Of a DNA stretch of 5,217 nucleotides, positions 1-5,217 are shown piece by piece; position 1 is the first letter of the stretch; every line of letters begins with the position of its first letter. The notes under the pieces were generated by a model, which ran no database searches, was not told where the DNA came from, and saw only the letters and a list, made by a program, of their open reading frames with translations. Origin of the DNA: Planctomycetes bacterium RBG_16_43_13 (GTDB lineage Bacteria > Planctomycetota > MHYJ01); NCBI GenBank assembly GCA_001828445.1, contig MHYJ01000091.1:2583-7799 (forward strand), given 5' to 3'. Both the position numbers and the translations under genes were made by a program.

Positions 1-573
1 CTCTCCGAGCGCCCAGAAGACATTCTGACGCATAGTTGACGAAGGTGCGTTAAGATATTTCAGTATCGGTTCTACCGCCCTATCGTCCTTTAGTTCGCCG
101 AGTGTAGAGATAATTTTACCTTTAACCACATCAACCTTTTCCCCCTCAAGTATATATATAAGTGCTGAAACGGTCGTTCTATTCTTTAATTTACCGATGG
201 CATTCACCGCCTCATATCGCACCTCTGGTAGCGGGGCACTTCGAGCGAGTTCAATGAACTGGTCAGAGATGCTCTGGTCGTCCATAGCGGATAAAACCCT
301 GACGGCGGAGACAAGGAACTCCTTATCGCCGATACCCCTCGCCGTTCTGAGGAGATGTGGCTGAGCGTATCTGCCAAAGGAGACCAACTTATCGAATGCC
401 GACTTACGCCTTACCTCATCAGTAGAAGCAAGTTCCTTTATCAGACGTTCTATCTCCGCATCACGTTCGAGTTCCTCCACCTTCGCCGAATTGAGAACCT
501 TATACTGCCAGTTTTGAGGGGTGTAGCCGGAACAAGCGGAAAGAAGAAGAACAAATATATATATATTCTTCAT
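1..573 (-). CDS. HEAT-repeat lipoprotein, 3' end outside window
   Basis: An open frame of 191 codons starts at ATG 573-571 and runs without a stop to the left edge, so the C-terminus is missing. The N-terminus is a lipoprotein signal peptide: Lys2, a hydrophobic stretch over residues 4-11, then the lipobox Leu11-Ser12-Ala13-Cys14. Ser15 after the lipidated Cys would favour outer-membrane sorting in a Gram-negative cell. From about residue 38 on, paired amphipathic helices recur (roughly 38-70, 80-110, 115-145, 146-191), with HEAT/PBS-lyase-type motifs such as VRYEAVNAIGKLKN and KDDRAVEPILKYL. HEAT arrays act as protein-binding scaffolds, and no catalytic residues are seen. The gene lies 43 bases downstream of the four-helix membrane protein on the same strand, probably in one operon. 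There is no convincing Shine-Dalgarno before the ATG, and codons 3-6 contain an (AT)6 run. The partner is unknown. Confidence 0.85.
   Translation of the reverse strand, partial: MKNIYIFVLLLSACSGYTPQNWQYKVLNSAKVEELERDAEIERLIKELASTDEVRRKSAFDKLVSFGRYAQPHLLRTARGIGDKEFLVSAVRVLSAMDDQSISDQFIELARSAPLPEVRYEAVNAIGKLKNRTTVSALIYILEGEKVDVVKGKIISTLGELKDDRAVEPILKYLNAPSSTMRQNVFWALGE
555..566. repeat. (AT)6 dinucleotide run in the lipoprotein start region
   Basis: Twelve bases of perfect AT repeat cover codons 3-6 of the HEAT lipoprotein, encoding part of its signal peptide. Gain or loss of one unit would shift the frame. A second, shorter run, (TA)5, lies at 151-160 in the same gene. The window is rich in such runs, so this may only reflect composition and ATA codon preference. 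Confidence 0.5.
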
Positions 574-616
574 TACAAAGATTATCGGTGAATAATCCTG
601 CTTTATCAAGAACAAA

Positions 617-979
617 TTAAAGCCCTATAGTAGGGAGAACAACCCCACTAAAGAGTAGATGAAGCCCGAAACCAATAGAACCGAAGAAATATGCATTCCA
701 CTTTGGAAGGTGATAGATACCTTGAAATGCATAAACATACATAACAAATGCAATAAGTAGGACAAGATAGTATCCAATATAAGAAGCACCTGGCAGTAAC
801 CCGAAAAAGAATGCGGATATCAGAATTGTAAGCTCTATCATAAGAGCAGAAGCAACAGCCACAAACCACGGATGCATCTGTGGATGTTCTTCCTTCGCTT
901 TCTTGAGAATAAGATGATCAAGTAACCCTATATAGAGAGTATCTATACACCAGAATATAAATATAATCAACCACTCCAT
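617..979 (-). CDS. Four-helix integral membrane protein, unknown function
   Basis: I do not recognise this 120-residue protein. Four hydrophobic segments are visible, at about residues 2-20, 39-61, 66-86 and 95-117, so it is nearly all membrane. Between helices 1 and 2 lies one charged, His-containing loop (about 22-38: KKAKEEHPQMHP). The positive charge of that loop suggests it faces the cytoplasm, which would also put both termini in known relation to it. There is no signal peptide apart from the first helix and no catalytic motif. The start is ATG 979-977, preceded by AGGA at a 7-base spacing. It diverges from the ECF sigma-factor gene across a gap of about 71 bases and is followed after 43 bases by the HEAT lipoprotein. 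It could be a small transporter-like or sensor membrane subunit working with either neighbour. That is inference from position only. Confidence 0.75.
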   Translation of the reverse strand: MEWLIIFIFWCIDTLYIGLLDHLILKKAKEEHPQMHPWFVAVASALMIELTILISAFFFGLLPGASYIGYYLVLLIAFVMYVYAFQGIYHLPKWNAYFFGSIGFGLHLLFSGVVLPTIGL

Positions 980-986
980 CGTCTTG

Positions 987-990
987 TCCT
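987..990 (-). promoter_or_regulatory. Ribosome binding site of the four-helix membrane protein
   Basis: On the minus strand AGGA lies 7 bases before ATG 979-977, an ordinary Shine-Dalgarno spacing that supports this start codon. Confidence 0.6.
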
Positions 991-996
991 ACCCCT

Positions 997-1002
997 TTTA
1001 TA
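997..1002 (-). promoter_or_regulatory. Possible -10 box for the minus-strand operon
   Basis: The minus strand reads TATAAA here, a 5/6 match to the housekeeping -10 consensus. No good -35 box is found 16-18 bases further upstream. A start about 7 bases downstream would leave a leader of only about 11 bases holding the Shine-Dalgarno. This is a weak call, kept because the divergent gap must contain a promoter if the leftward genes are transcribed separately. Confidence 0.25.
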
Positions 1003-1023
1003 CTTCAGCATTTACCATAACCA

Positions 1024-1052
1024 TTGCTTTATTCTACCATAAGGAATATAAT
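1024..1052 (+). promoter_or_regulatory. Candidate sigma-70-type promoter at the sigma-factor gene
   Basis: TTGCTT (1024-1029; 3/6 to the -35 consensus) is separated by exactly 17 bases from a perfect TATAAT (1047-1052). Transcription would begin near 1059, inside the coding region if the ATG at 1051 is used, but just upstream of the in-frame ATG at 1075. Either this is a chance AT-rich match, or the shorter protein is made from this promoter and the longer one from a promoter further upstream. Confidence 0.35.
1041..1045 (+). promoter_or_regulatory. Ribosome binding site favouring ATG 1051 for the sigma factor
   Basis: AAGGA lies 5 bases before ATG 1051. The alternative ATG at 1075 has only AAAAGGG (1056-1062) at a long spacing of 12, and the TTG at 1024 has no Shine-Dalgarno nearby. 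This decides in favour of 1051, although the promoter-like TATAAT at 1047-1052 overlaps this same site. Confidence 0.5.
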
Positions 1053-1068
1053 GTTAAAAGGGTTTGTT
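1043..1068 (+). promoter_or_regulatory. Candidate SigR-type ECF promoter, GGAAT-N18-GTT
   Basis: GGAAT (1043-1047) and GTT (1066-1068) are separated by exactly 18 bases. That is the spacing I recall for promoters of the SigR/SigH family, to which the downstream sigma factor appears to belong. Autoregulation of sigma/anti-sigma operons is common in this family. The predicted start falls near ATG 1075, implying a leaderless or near-leaderless message. The elements overlap the Shine-Dalgarno and the first codons of the longer reading, so chance is a real alternative. Confidence 0.3.
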
Positions 1069-1653
1069 ACTAATATGACTACTAAAATTGATATGGCTAA
1101 AGCCGCCAAGCGAAAGGAGTTTGAGGATATTGTTTTGGGCTATGCGGATGCGTTATATAATATGGCACTAAAACTGACAAAAGAGAGAAGCACTGCGGAG
1201 GATTTGGTGCAGGAGACGTATGAGAAGGCGTATAAGAATTTTCACCAGTTTGAGAAGGGAACAAATATAAAGGCATGGCTGTTTACAATTATGACGAATA
1301 CATATATAAACCAGTATAGGAGGAAGTCAAGGGAGCCGGCGGTGCTGGACTTCACAACTATGGACAGCGGAGATGCTGATAAAGAGACAACGTATTTCTC
1401 TCTGGATGATATTGATGCAATGAAAGAAAAATTGGGAGATGAGCCGAAGAGGGCACTTGAGAAGTTAGCACCAGAGTATAGAATGGTGTTTTTACTGTCA
1501 ACATTTGAGGGGTTCTCCTATAAAGAGATAGCAGAAATCACCGGCTGTCCGCTCGGAACCGTTATGTCCAGATTATTCAGGGCAAGGGAGTTTATGAAAA
1601 ATGAACTCTCAAACTACGCAAGGAGCGAAGGAATTTTAAGATACAGGAACTAA
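1051..1653 (+). CDS. ECF RNA polymerase sigma factor, SigR/SigH-like
   Basis: A 200-residue (from ATG 1051) group 4 sigma factor that would direct RNA polymerase to a stress regulon. Region sigma-2 spans about residues 27-93. It includes the core-binding 2.2 helix (AEDLVQETYEKAYKNF, 49-64) and the promoter-melting 2.3/2.4 segment around GTNIKAWLFTIMTNTYINQY (70-89), followed by a basic RRKSREP. A variable acidic linker (about 100-130) leads to sigma-4 (about 130-183), with a helix-turn-helix at FSYKEIAEITGCPLGTVMSR (155-174). The 2.2-2.4 block resembles Streptomyces SigR and mycobacterial SigH, as I recall them. There is no SnoaL-like or other C-terminal extension. ATG 1051 is chosen for its AAGGA site; ATG 1075 (192 residues) is a real alternative. 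The next gene starts 6 bases after the stop and encodes a zinc anti-sigma factor, which is the expected partner. Confidence 0.93.
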   Translation: MLKGFVTNMTTKIDMAKAAKRKEFEDIVLGYADALYNMALKLTKERSTAEDLVQETYEKAYKNFHQFEKGTNIKAWLFTIMTNTYINQYRRKSREPAVLDFTTMDSGDADKETTYFSLDDIDAMKEKLGDEPKRALEKLAPEYRMVFLLSTFEGFSYKEIAEITGCPLGTVMSRLFRAREFMKNELSNYARSEGILRYRN

Positions 1654-1659
1654 ATATAT

Positions 1660-2472
1660 ATGAAGTGCTACGAAGCAAAAAGGCAGTTAAATCTATTTCT
1701 CGACAGCGAGTTGGACGTCGAGCAAAATATGAAGGTGTTGGAACACCTGAATATCTGCTCTGCCTGCTCCTCAATATTCGAGGGTGAGAAGAGGTTAGCC
1801 ACCGTAGTAAAGGATAGCATCCCTCGCGAGACGGCGTCTCCAGAACTAATCAAACGTATAAGGGAAAGGTTAATCAGGATAGATACGCCTAAGTGGTATA
1901 GTAACCTCCTAACCGAGAAAGCAATAGCATCGATGGCGGCTGGTATGCTGATAGTAGTTACCGCCCTGTTTATCCTTGTCATATTTGGTCATAGAAAAAC
2001 CCAATTAACGGGGGTAGAGATTGCGAAGGCGGCGGTTGACCATCAGATGAAAATGAACGACAGCATCGTAAAAGATGTAGTTGACGTCTCTACTTCAGAA
2101 AACCCGACAACCGAACTCTATAATTATTATAGAAATACCGTGCCGTTTGATGTTTGTGTCCATACGGTGGGAAATTACAAAACCTATAAAGGAACGGTGT
2201 GTAAACTGCTGAATGGCAAGGAGTTTTGCTGGACTGTCGAGATAGACAGAGAAAATAATAAGACCATTTCCCACGTCTCGTTTACATACGATAACAGCAT
2301 TGAGCTTGCGAGCGAGGAGACCATTGACATTGGCAATAGGAGGTTTTACTACTACGAATATATGGGCTATTCGGTCATCATAACGAGATGCCCTTACGGT
2401 GCCTGCCTATACGTTCTCAAGAGCAAAGACGACGCAGTTAATATAGCGAACCTGCTGGTGAAGGCACATTAA
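1660..2472 (+). CDS. Transmembrane zinc-finger anti-sigma factor (ZAS/zf-HC2)
   Basis: A 270-residue membrane-anchored anti-sigma factor, expected to hold the adjacent ECF sigma factor inactive. The cytoplasmic N-terminus has the ZAS signature His29-x3-Cys33-x2-Cys36, plus Cys3, 26 residues before the His. This gives four potential zinc ligands, like the Cys11/His37/Cys41/Cys44 set I recall for RsrA. A single transmembrane helix spans about 88-109. Residues 110-270 form an extracytoplasmic domain that begins with an AVDHQMKMNDS segment. It then has a DVSTSENPTTEL stretch like the 'DVASSDRHTVKPW' region I recall in other zf-HC2 membrane anti-sigma factors. Five cysteines follow (166, 181, 190, 244, 249). 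The gene starts 6 bases after the sigma stop, with AGGA 11 bases upstream of its ATG inside the sigma gene, suggesting translational coupling. Signals may be sensed by the zinc site, the outer domain, or both; which one is unknown. Confidence 0.9.
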   Translation: MKCYEAKRQLNLFLDSELDVEQNMKVLEHLNICSACSSIFEGEKRLATVVKDSIPRETASPELIKRIRERLIRIDTPKWYSNLLTEKAIASMAAGMLIVVTALFILVIFGHRKTQLTGVEIAKAAVDHQMKMNDSIVKDVVDVSTSENPTTELYNYYRNTVPFDVCVHTVGNYKTYKGTVCKLLNGKEFCWTVEIDRENNKTISHVSFTYDNSIELASEETIDIGNRRFYYYEYMGYSVIITRCPYGACLYVLKSKDDAVNIANLLVKAH

Positions 2473-2487
2473 GCAGTAACCCCGTCT

Positions 2488-4836
2488 TTACTCCTCTACT
2501 TCCCTCTTAATACGTTTGAATTTCTCAAGTTCTCGCCGCTGTTCGTTTGTAAGTTTAGCGTTTCCGAGTGCCTCACCAACAGCTATCTCAATTTCATAGT
2601 CACCGTCGGAGAGCTGTTTCTTTAGGATGTCAAATAACTCTACTGGCGGCACCATATCTGTAGCGCGGAGAATCTTACTTATAGAATTCGCACAGGCGAG
2701 ACGGATTTCTTTCTTATTAGTAGAATTGTCATCTAAGAGCCGCGCAAGGACATCTAAAGCCCTAACATCACCGAAGGTGCCGAGTGCCTTTATACAGGGG
2801 AGACGAATTTCGTCTATCCTCAACACCTGTGGGTCGAGTGTCTTTATAAGCGGCTCTATGAGATTGCGATACGAATAGATTGTATCGGTAGGCCTTATAT
2901 ATGCGATGGCGTTTGCCGCTTGAGCCGAGATTTCATTCGCCCTGCCCTTAGCGTCCTTCTGTGCCTCTGGAGTATTAAATGTCTTCTCGAATGCGGCATT
3001 TAGGTCGAGCTTGTTGTAAGTCGTAAGCATATAGGTGTCAACCTTATCTGTATAGATTTTCTTTACTGAATCTCGGTCTAAATCATTTTTGCAGATGAGA
3101 TATATGGGGATATTTTTAGTGCGGACATCCGCCTTAAGAGTATCGAATATTGTCTCAATCACTGGCTGACGCGTCGCCTCTTCTGCGAAGTAGACCTGGT
3201 TAGAAATCTTGGACTGAAGCATTATCACATCTACAGATGGATATGACTTAGCACGGATTATACCCTCCCCACCGCTTCTTGATATGACTGGAAAGACGTT
3301 TACACTTATGAGCGATTTTCTAAGTTGGTTTATGAAGTTCCTATCTTCATCATCCTTTACATCATATATTACAAGGGCAACTCTAACTGCCTGTTCACCG
3401 AGTGCATCAATCACGCTTGGGAGGACAAGCTCCATACCAAGATGCTTGTGTTGCGGGTTTAGGTAAACCATAGTTTCTACGGCGGCGTAGCGGACGCGCT
3501 TATCATCATTCGTAAGCGACTTAATAAGAGGATAACCGAAATACTTCCTTCCCAGCCAATCTTCGTTCCTCTCCGGTTCGTCATAAAGCGGAATTTCAAT
3601 CTCTTTGCCCATCTCTTTAATAACATTCAGGCACGCCTTAGCTAATATAGCATTACCATCCTCCATAGCCCTTGTAAGTGCCTGATAGATATACTTTTTC
3701 CCAGCCATATTTGCCTGCACATTCAATCGCTCTATACCAGCAAGCCGTTTCTTTAGACCCGCCAATGCAGACGCATCCGTATCGCCTACCATAGTAGAAC
3801 GTTCAGCGGTCTCTATAGCTATCCTTCCCTCTATGTATTGGTTCAGAAATATAGATACGAGGAGAGACCACACACGTTCATAGTTTGGGTCAAGTTCAAG
3901 GGCATCATAGCATGCCTCTTCCGCCATCTGGTCGTTATAAGCAAAAGGAGGCACCTCGCGCTGTGTCAACTTGTCGTTCTCCCTATCCCATTTCCAGATT
4001 ATATACTCGTGTTGGAATGTGGGAATTACAGATGACATACCATAGTAATACTTCTCCGCAAGATAGAAATACTCCTCTTTAGCAGACCTAAGCTCATCTA
4101 CGGTCTTTTTCGTGATTTTATACAGTGACTCATTGGCATACTTCTTAACTTCTACTTTTTCATTAGGGTCTTCCCATAACTTTTTCAATGCAGGTATTGC
4201 CCGCTCGTCCTTTATATGCCCAAGAACTATAGAGGCATTCTGACGCATAAAGTCATTTGGACTGTCGAGTGCCTCTATTAGTGCATTCGTAGCATCCACA
4301 TTCATACGGACAAGGACATCTACTACACGCGTTCTAAATATTTCTTCCTTCTTTTCACCAAGTGCCGGTAGTAAATACTTAACAGCCCAGGGACCTGCAT
4401 TAACTAAATAATACGTTGCCTTAAATACCTCTGCCTGCTTATCACTTTTTAACCCTGTGATAAATTCATCCATCCTCTTAATAAGTTCTTTTCGCCATTC
4501 TCCCGGCACAGCGGCTTTTCCTAATTCAATAAGCCGCTTACCTGTGTTTCTTAGTTTTTCATCCTCTGCATTAAGCATACTGGCTATTAAGTCGTGTCCT
4601 ACCCTCTGTATAAAAGCATATATTAATGTTGAATTAGGATGCCTCTGTAGAGCCGTCTCGAGCTTGGTGTAAGCATCTTCATACTTACCCCGTTTATAAG
4701 CATCCATTCCATCTTCGAGGAGTTTTCTTATCTCATCCTCAAACCCCTCATCTTGAGGTACTACCACGCTGTTAGATAGAGATACGAGTAAAAGAAGGAC
4801 ACCAAGTACAGGTATAAATCTCTTCAACTTAACCAT
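2488..4836 (-). CDS. Exported TPR/HEAT-repeat protein with embedded degenerate receiver domain
   Basis: A 782-residue protein with a signal peptide: Lys3/Lys5/Arg6, hydrophobic residues 7-20, likely cleavage after Ser21-Asn22-Ser23. Domains in order are: a TPR (about 38-71); a HEAT/PBS-lyase block (135-245, for example MRQNASIVLGHIKDERAIPAL); a TPR-like segment (250-345) with the AEKYYYG and CYDALELDPNYE motifs; HEAT repeats (380-480); a receiver-like alpha/beta domain (485-620); and HEAT repeats (630-780). The receiver-like part lacks the key residues. Gln541 sits at the phosphoacceptor Asp position, Tyr491 replaces the first acidic residue, and Thr605 replaces the conserved Lys. This suggests a binding scaffold and not a phosphorelay. 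ATG 4836 is preferred over GTG 4860 because AAAGGAG precedes it by 8 bases and the signal peptide then begins correctly. It lies 20 bases after lysA and converges on the anti-sigma gene. I recall this layout from planctomycete HEAT proteins; its specific role is unknown. Confidence 0.85.
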   Translation of the reverse strand: MVKLKRFIPVLGVLLLLVSLSNSVVVPQDEGFEDEIRKLLEDGMDAYKRGKYEDAYTKLETALQRHPNSTLIYAFIQRVGHDLIASMLNAEDEKLRNTGKRLIELGKAAVPGEWRKELIKRMDEFITGLKSDKQAEVFKATYYLVNAGPWAVKYLLPALGEKKEEIFRTRVVDVLVRMNVDATNALIEALDSPNDFMRQNASIVLGHIKDERAIPALKKLWEDPNEKVEVKKYANESLYKITKKTVDELRSAKEEYFYLAEKYYYGMSSVIPTFQHEYIIWKWDRENDKLTQREVPPFAYNDQMAEEACYDALELDPNYERVWSLLVSIFLNQYIEGRIAIETAERSTMVGDTDASALAGLKKRLAGIERLNVQANMAGKKYIYQALTRAMEDGNAILAKACLNVIKEMGKEIEIPLYDEPERNEDWLGRKYFGYPLIKSLTNDDKRVRYAAVETMVYLNPQHKHLGMELVLPSVIDALGEQAVRVALVIYDVKDDEDRNFINQLRKSLISVNVFPVISRSGGEGIIRAKSYPSVDVIMLQSKISNQVYFAEEATRQPVIETIFDTLKADVRTKNIPIYLICKNDLDRDSVKKIYTDKVDTYMLTTYNKLDLNAAFEKTFNTPEAQKDAKGRANEISAQAANAIAYIRPTDTIYSYRNLIEPLIKTLDPQVLRIDEIRLPCIKALGTFGDVRALDVLARLLDDNSTNKKEIRLACANSISKILRATDMVPPVELFDILKKQLSDGDYEIEIAVGEALGNAKLTNEQRRELEKFKRIKREVEE

Positions 4837-4844
4837 AATAGACA

Positions 4845-4851
4845 CTCCTTT
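4845..4851 (-). promoter_or_regulatory. Strong ribosome binding site deciding the start of the HEAT protein
   Basis: The minus strand reads AAAGGAG here, 8 bases before ATG 4836-4834. It lies inside the reading that would result from the upstream GTG (4860), so it argues for the shorter form, whose N-terminus is a clean signal peptide. Confidence 0.8.
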
Positions 4852-4856
4852 CTTAA

Positions 4857-5217
4857 TCACACATCAAAATCTACCATTTTCTCTTTATCTATTAAATCAT
4901 TATAGTTCTCTCTCTCTGTTACAAGCTCTACATCATTACCAGAAACCATAATCTCGCAAGGTCGCGGATGCGAATTATAATTAGAACTCATAACGTATCC
5001 ATATGCCCCTGCGCTAAATAGTGCTAAAGTATCTCCTCTTTTTACAAACGGCATCTTACGTTCCCTCGCAAAAAAGTCCCCGCTCTCACATATAGGGCCA
5101 ACCACGTCGGCAAGCGTGGTCTTGCCATCCCATCTATCTCCATCAGGCGGCTCCCCATTATATGTCTCATCTGTATTTATAGCCCAAATCTTATGATAAG
5201 CATTATATAATATAGGA
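4857..5217 (-). CDS. lysA: Diaminopimelate decarboxylase, C-terminal part (5' end outside window)
   Basis: The last 119 residues of a PLP-dependent fold-III decarboxylase that converts meso-diaminopimelate to L-lysine, the final step of the DAP pathway. The frame is open to the right edge and ends at TGA 4859-4857. Diagnostic motifs are LYNAYHKI near the visible start and VVGPICESGDFFA, which contains the CESGD segment whose Cys completes the active site of the partner subunit. These are followed by the C-terminal barrel signature SAGAYGYVMSSNYNSHPRP, whose Tyr contacts substrate/PLP in the family. Between the YH and the VVGP motif sits a Gly/Asp-rich stretch (NTDETYNGEPPDGDRWDGK) that seems about ten residues longer than in typical LysA. 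The downstream HEAT gene starts 20 bases after the stop, so the two are probably co-transcribed. The N-terminal PLP-lysine half is not visible. Confidence 0.93.
   Translation of the reverse strand, partial: PILYNAYHKIWAINTDETYNGEPPDGDRWDGKTTLADVVGPICESGDFFARERKMPFVKRGDTLALFSAGAYGYVMSSNYNSHPRPCEIMVSGNDVELVTERENYNDLIDKEKMVDFDV

Noticed and set aside
355..591. 78-residue plus-strand reading frame
   Set aside because: It is antisense to the HEAT lipoprotein, whose signal peptide, lipobox and repeats are clear. The frame shows no motif or start signal.
648..869. 73-residue minus-strand reading frame inside the four-helix membrane gene
   Set aside because: It is a shifted frame of the same DNA with Cys- and Tyr-rich random-looking content. 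The longer frame gives regular hydrophobic helices and has a Shine-Dalgarno.
1024..1050. TTG at 1024 as the start of the sigma factor
   Set aside because: There is no Shine-Dalgarno before it, the added nine residues match nothing expected in the family, and ATG 1051 has AAGGA at good spacing.
1668..1982. 104-residue minus-strand reading frame opposite the anti-sigma gene
   Set aside because: It is a shadow of a well-supported gene with zinc motif and membrane helix. It has no start signal or recognisable domain.
2475..2492. AGTAA / TTACT inverted repeat as a bidirectional terminator
   Set aside because: The stem is only five pairs, mostly A-T, with an 8-base loop and no T-run on either side.
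3838..4082. Short plus-strand frames opposite the HEAT gene
   Set aside because: They are antisense to a long, domain-rich gene and have no Shine-Dalgarno or motif.
4837..4860. GTG at 4860 as the start of the HEAT protein, overlapping the lysA stop by four bases
   Set aside because: A strong Shine-Dalgarno lies downstream of it at the right distance for ATG 4836, and the signal peptide begins properly only at 4836.

Overview
The window looks like a chromosomal segment of a moderately AT-rich bacterium. Coding sequence favours ATA (Ile) and AGG/AGA (Arg) codons, and short AT-dinucleotide runs are scattered through it. Two exported HEAT-repeat proteins are present. One has a TPR/HEAT/receiver-like/HEAT layout that I associate from memory with HEAT proteins of Planctomycetota and related lineages. 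A planctomycete-like or deep-branching Gram-negative origin is therefore an inference, not a demonstration. No mobile elements, tRNA, rRNA or CRISPR arrays are visible. Genes are tightly packed and the longest gap between genes is about 71 bases.

Left block, minus strand (979 down to 1): a 120-residue four-helix membrane protein of unknown function is followed 43 bases later by a HEAT-repeat lipoprotein. The lipoprotein has a clear signal peptide and lipobox and runs off the left edge of the window.

Centre, plus strand (about 1051 to 2472): a two-gene regulatory operon. It encodes an ECF sigma factor of the SigR/SigH type and a membrane-anchored zinc-binding anti-sigma factor. The anti-sigma factor carries all four potential zinc ligands (Cys3, His29, Cys33, Cys36), with the Cys-to-His spacing I recall for the redox-sensitive RsrA. 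It adds a transmembrane helix and a cysteine-containing extracytoplasmic domain. Promoter-like sequences sit over the sigma-factor start, including one that fits GGAAT-N18-GTT.

Right block, minus strand (5217 down to 2488): the C-terminal third of diaminopimelate decarboxylase (lysA, lysine biosynthesis) is followed 20 bases later by a 782-residue exported TPR/HEAT protein. That protein has a degenerate receiver-like domain embedded between HEAT blocks. Its stop lies only 15 bases from the stop of the convergent anti-sigma gene.

How the genes might work together: the sigma/anti-sigma pair is a stress-sensing switch. It is flanked by two exported HEAT scaffold proteins and diverges from a membrane protein. 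A shared envelope-stress role is plausible but rests on proximity only.
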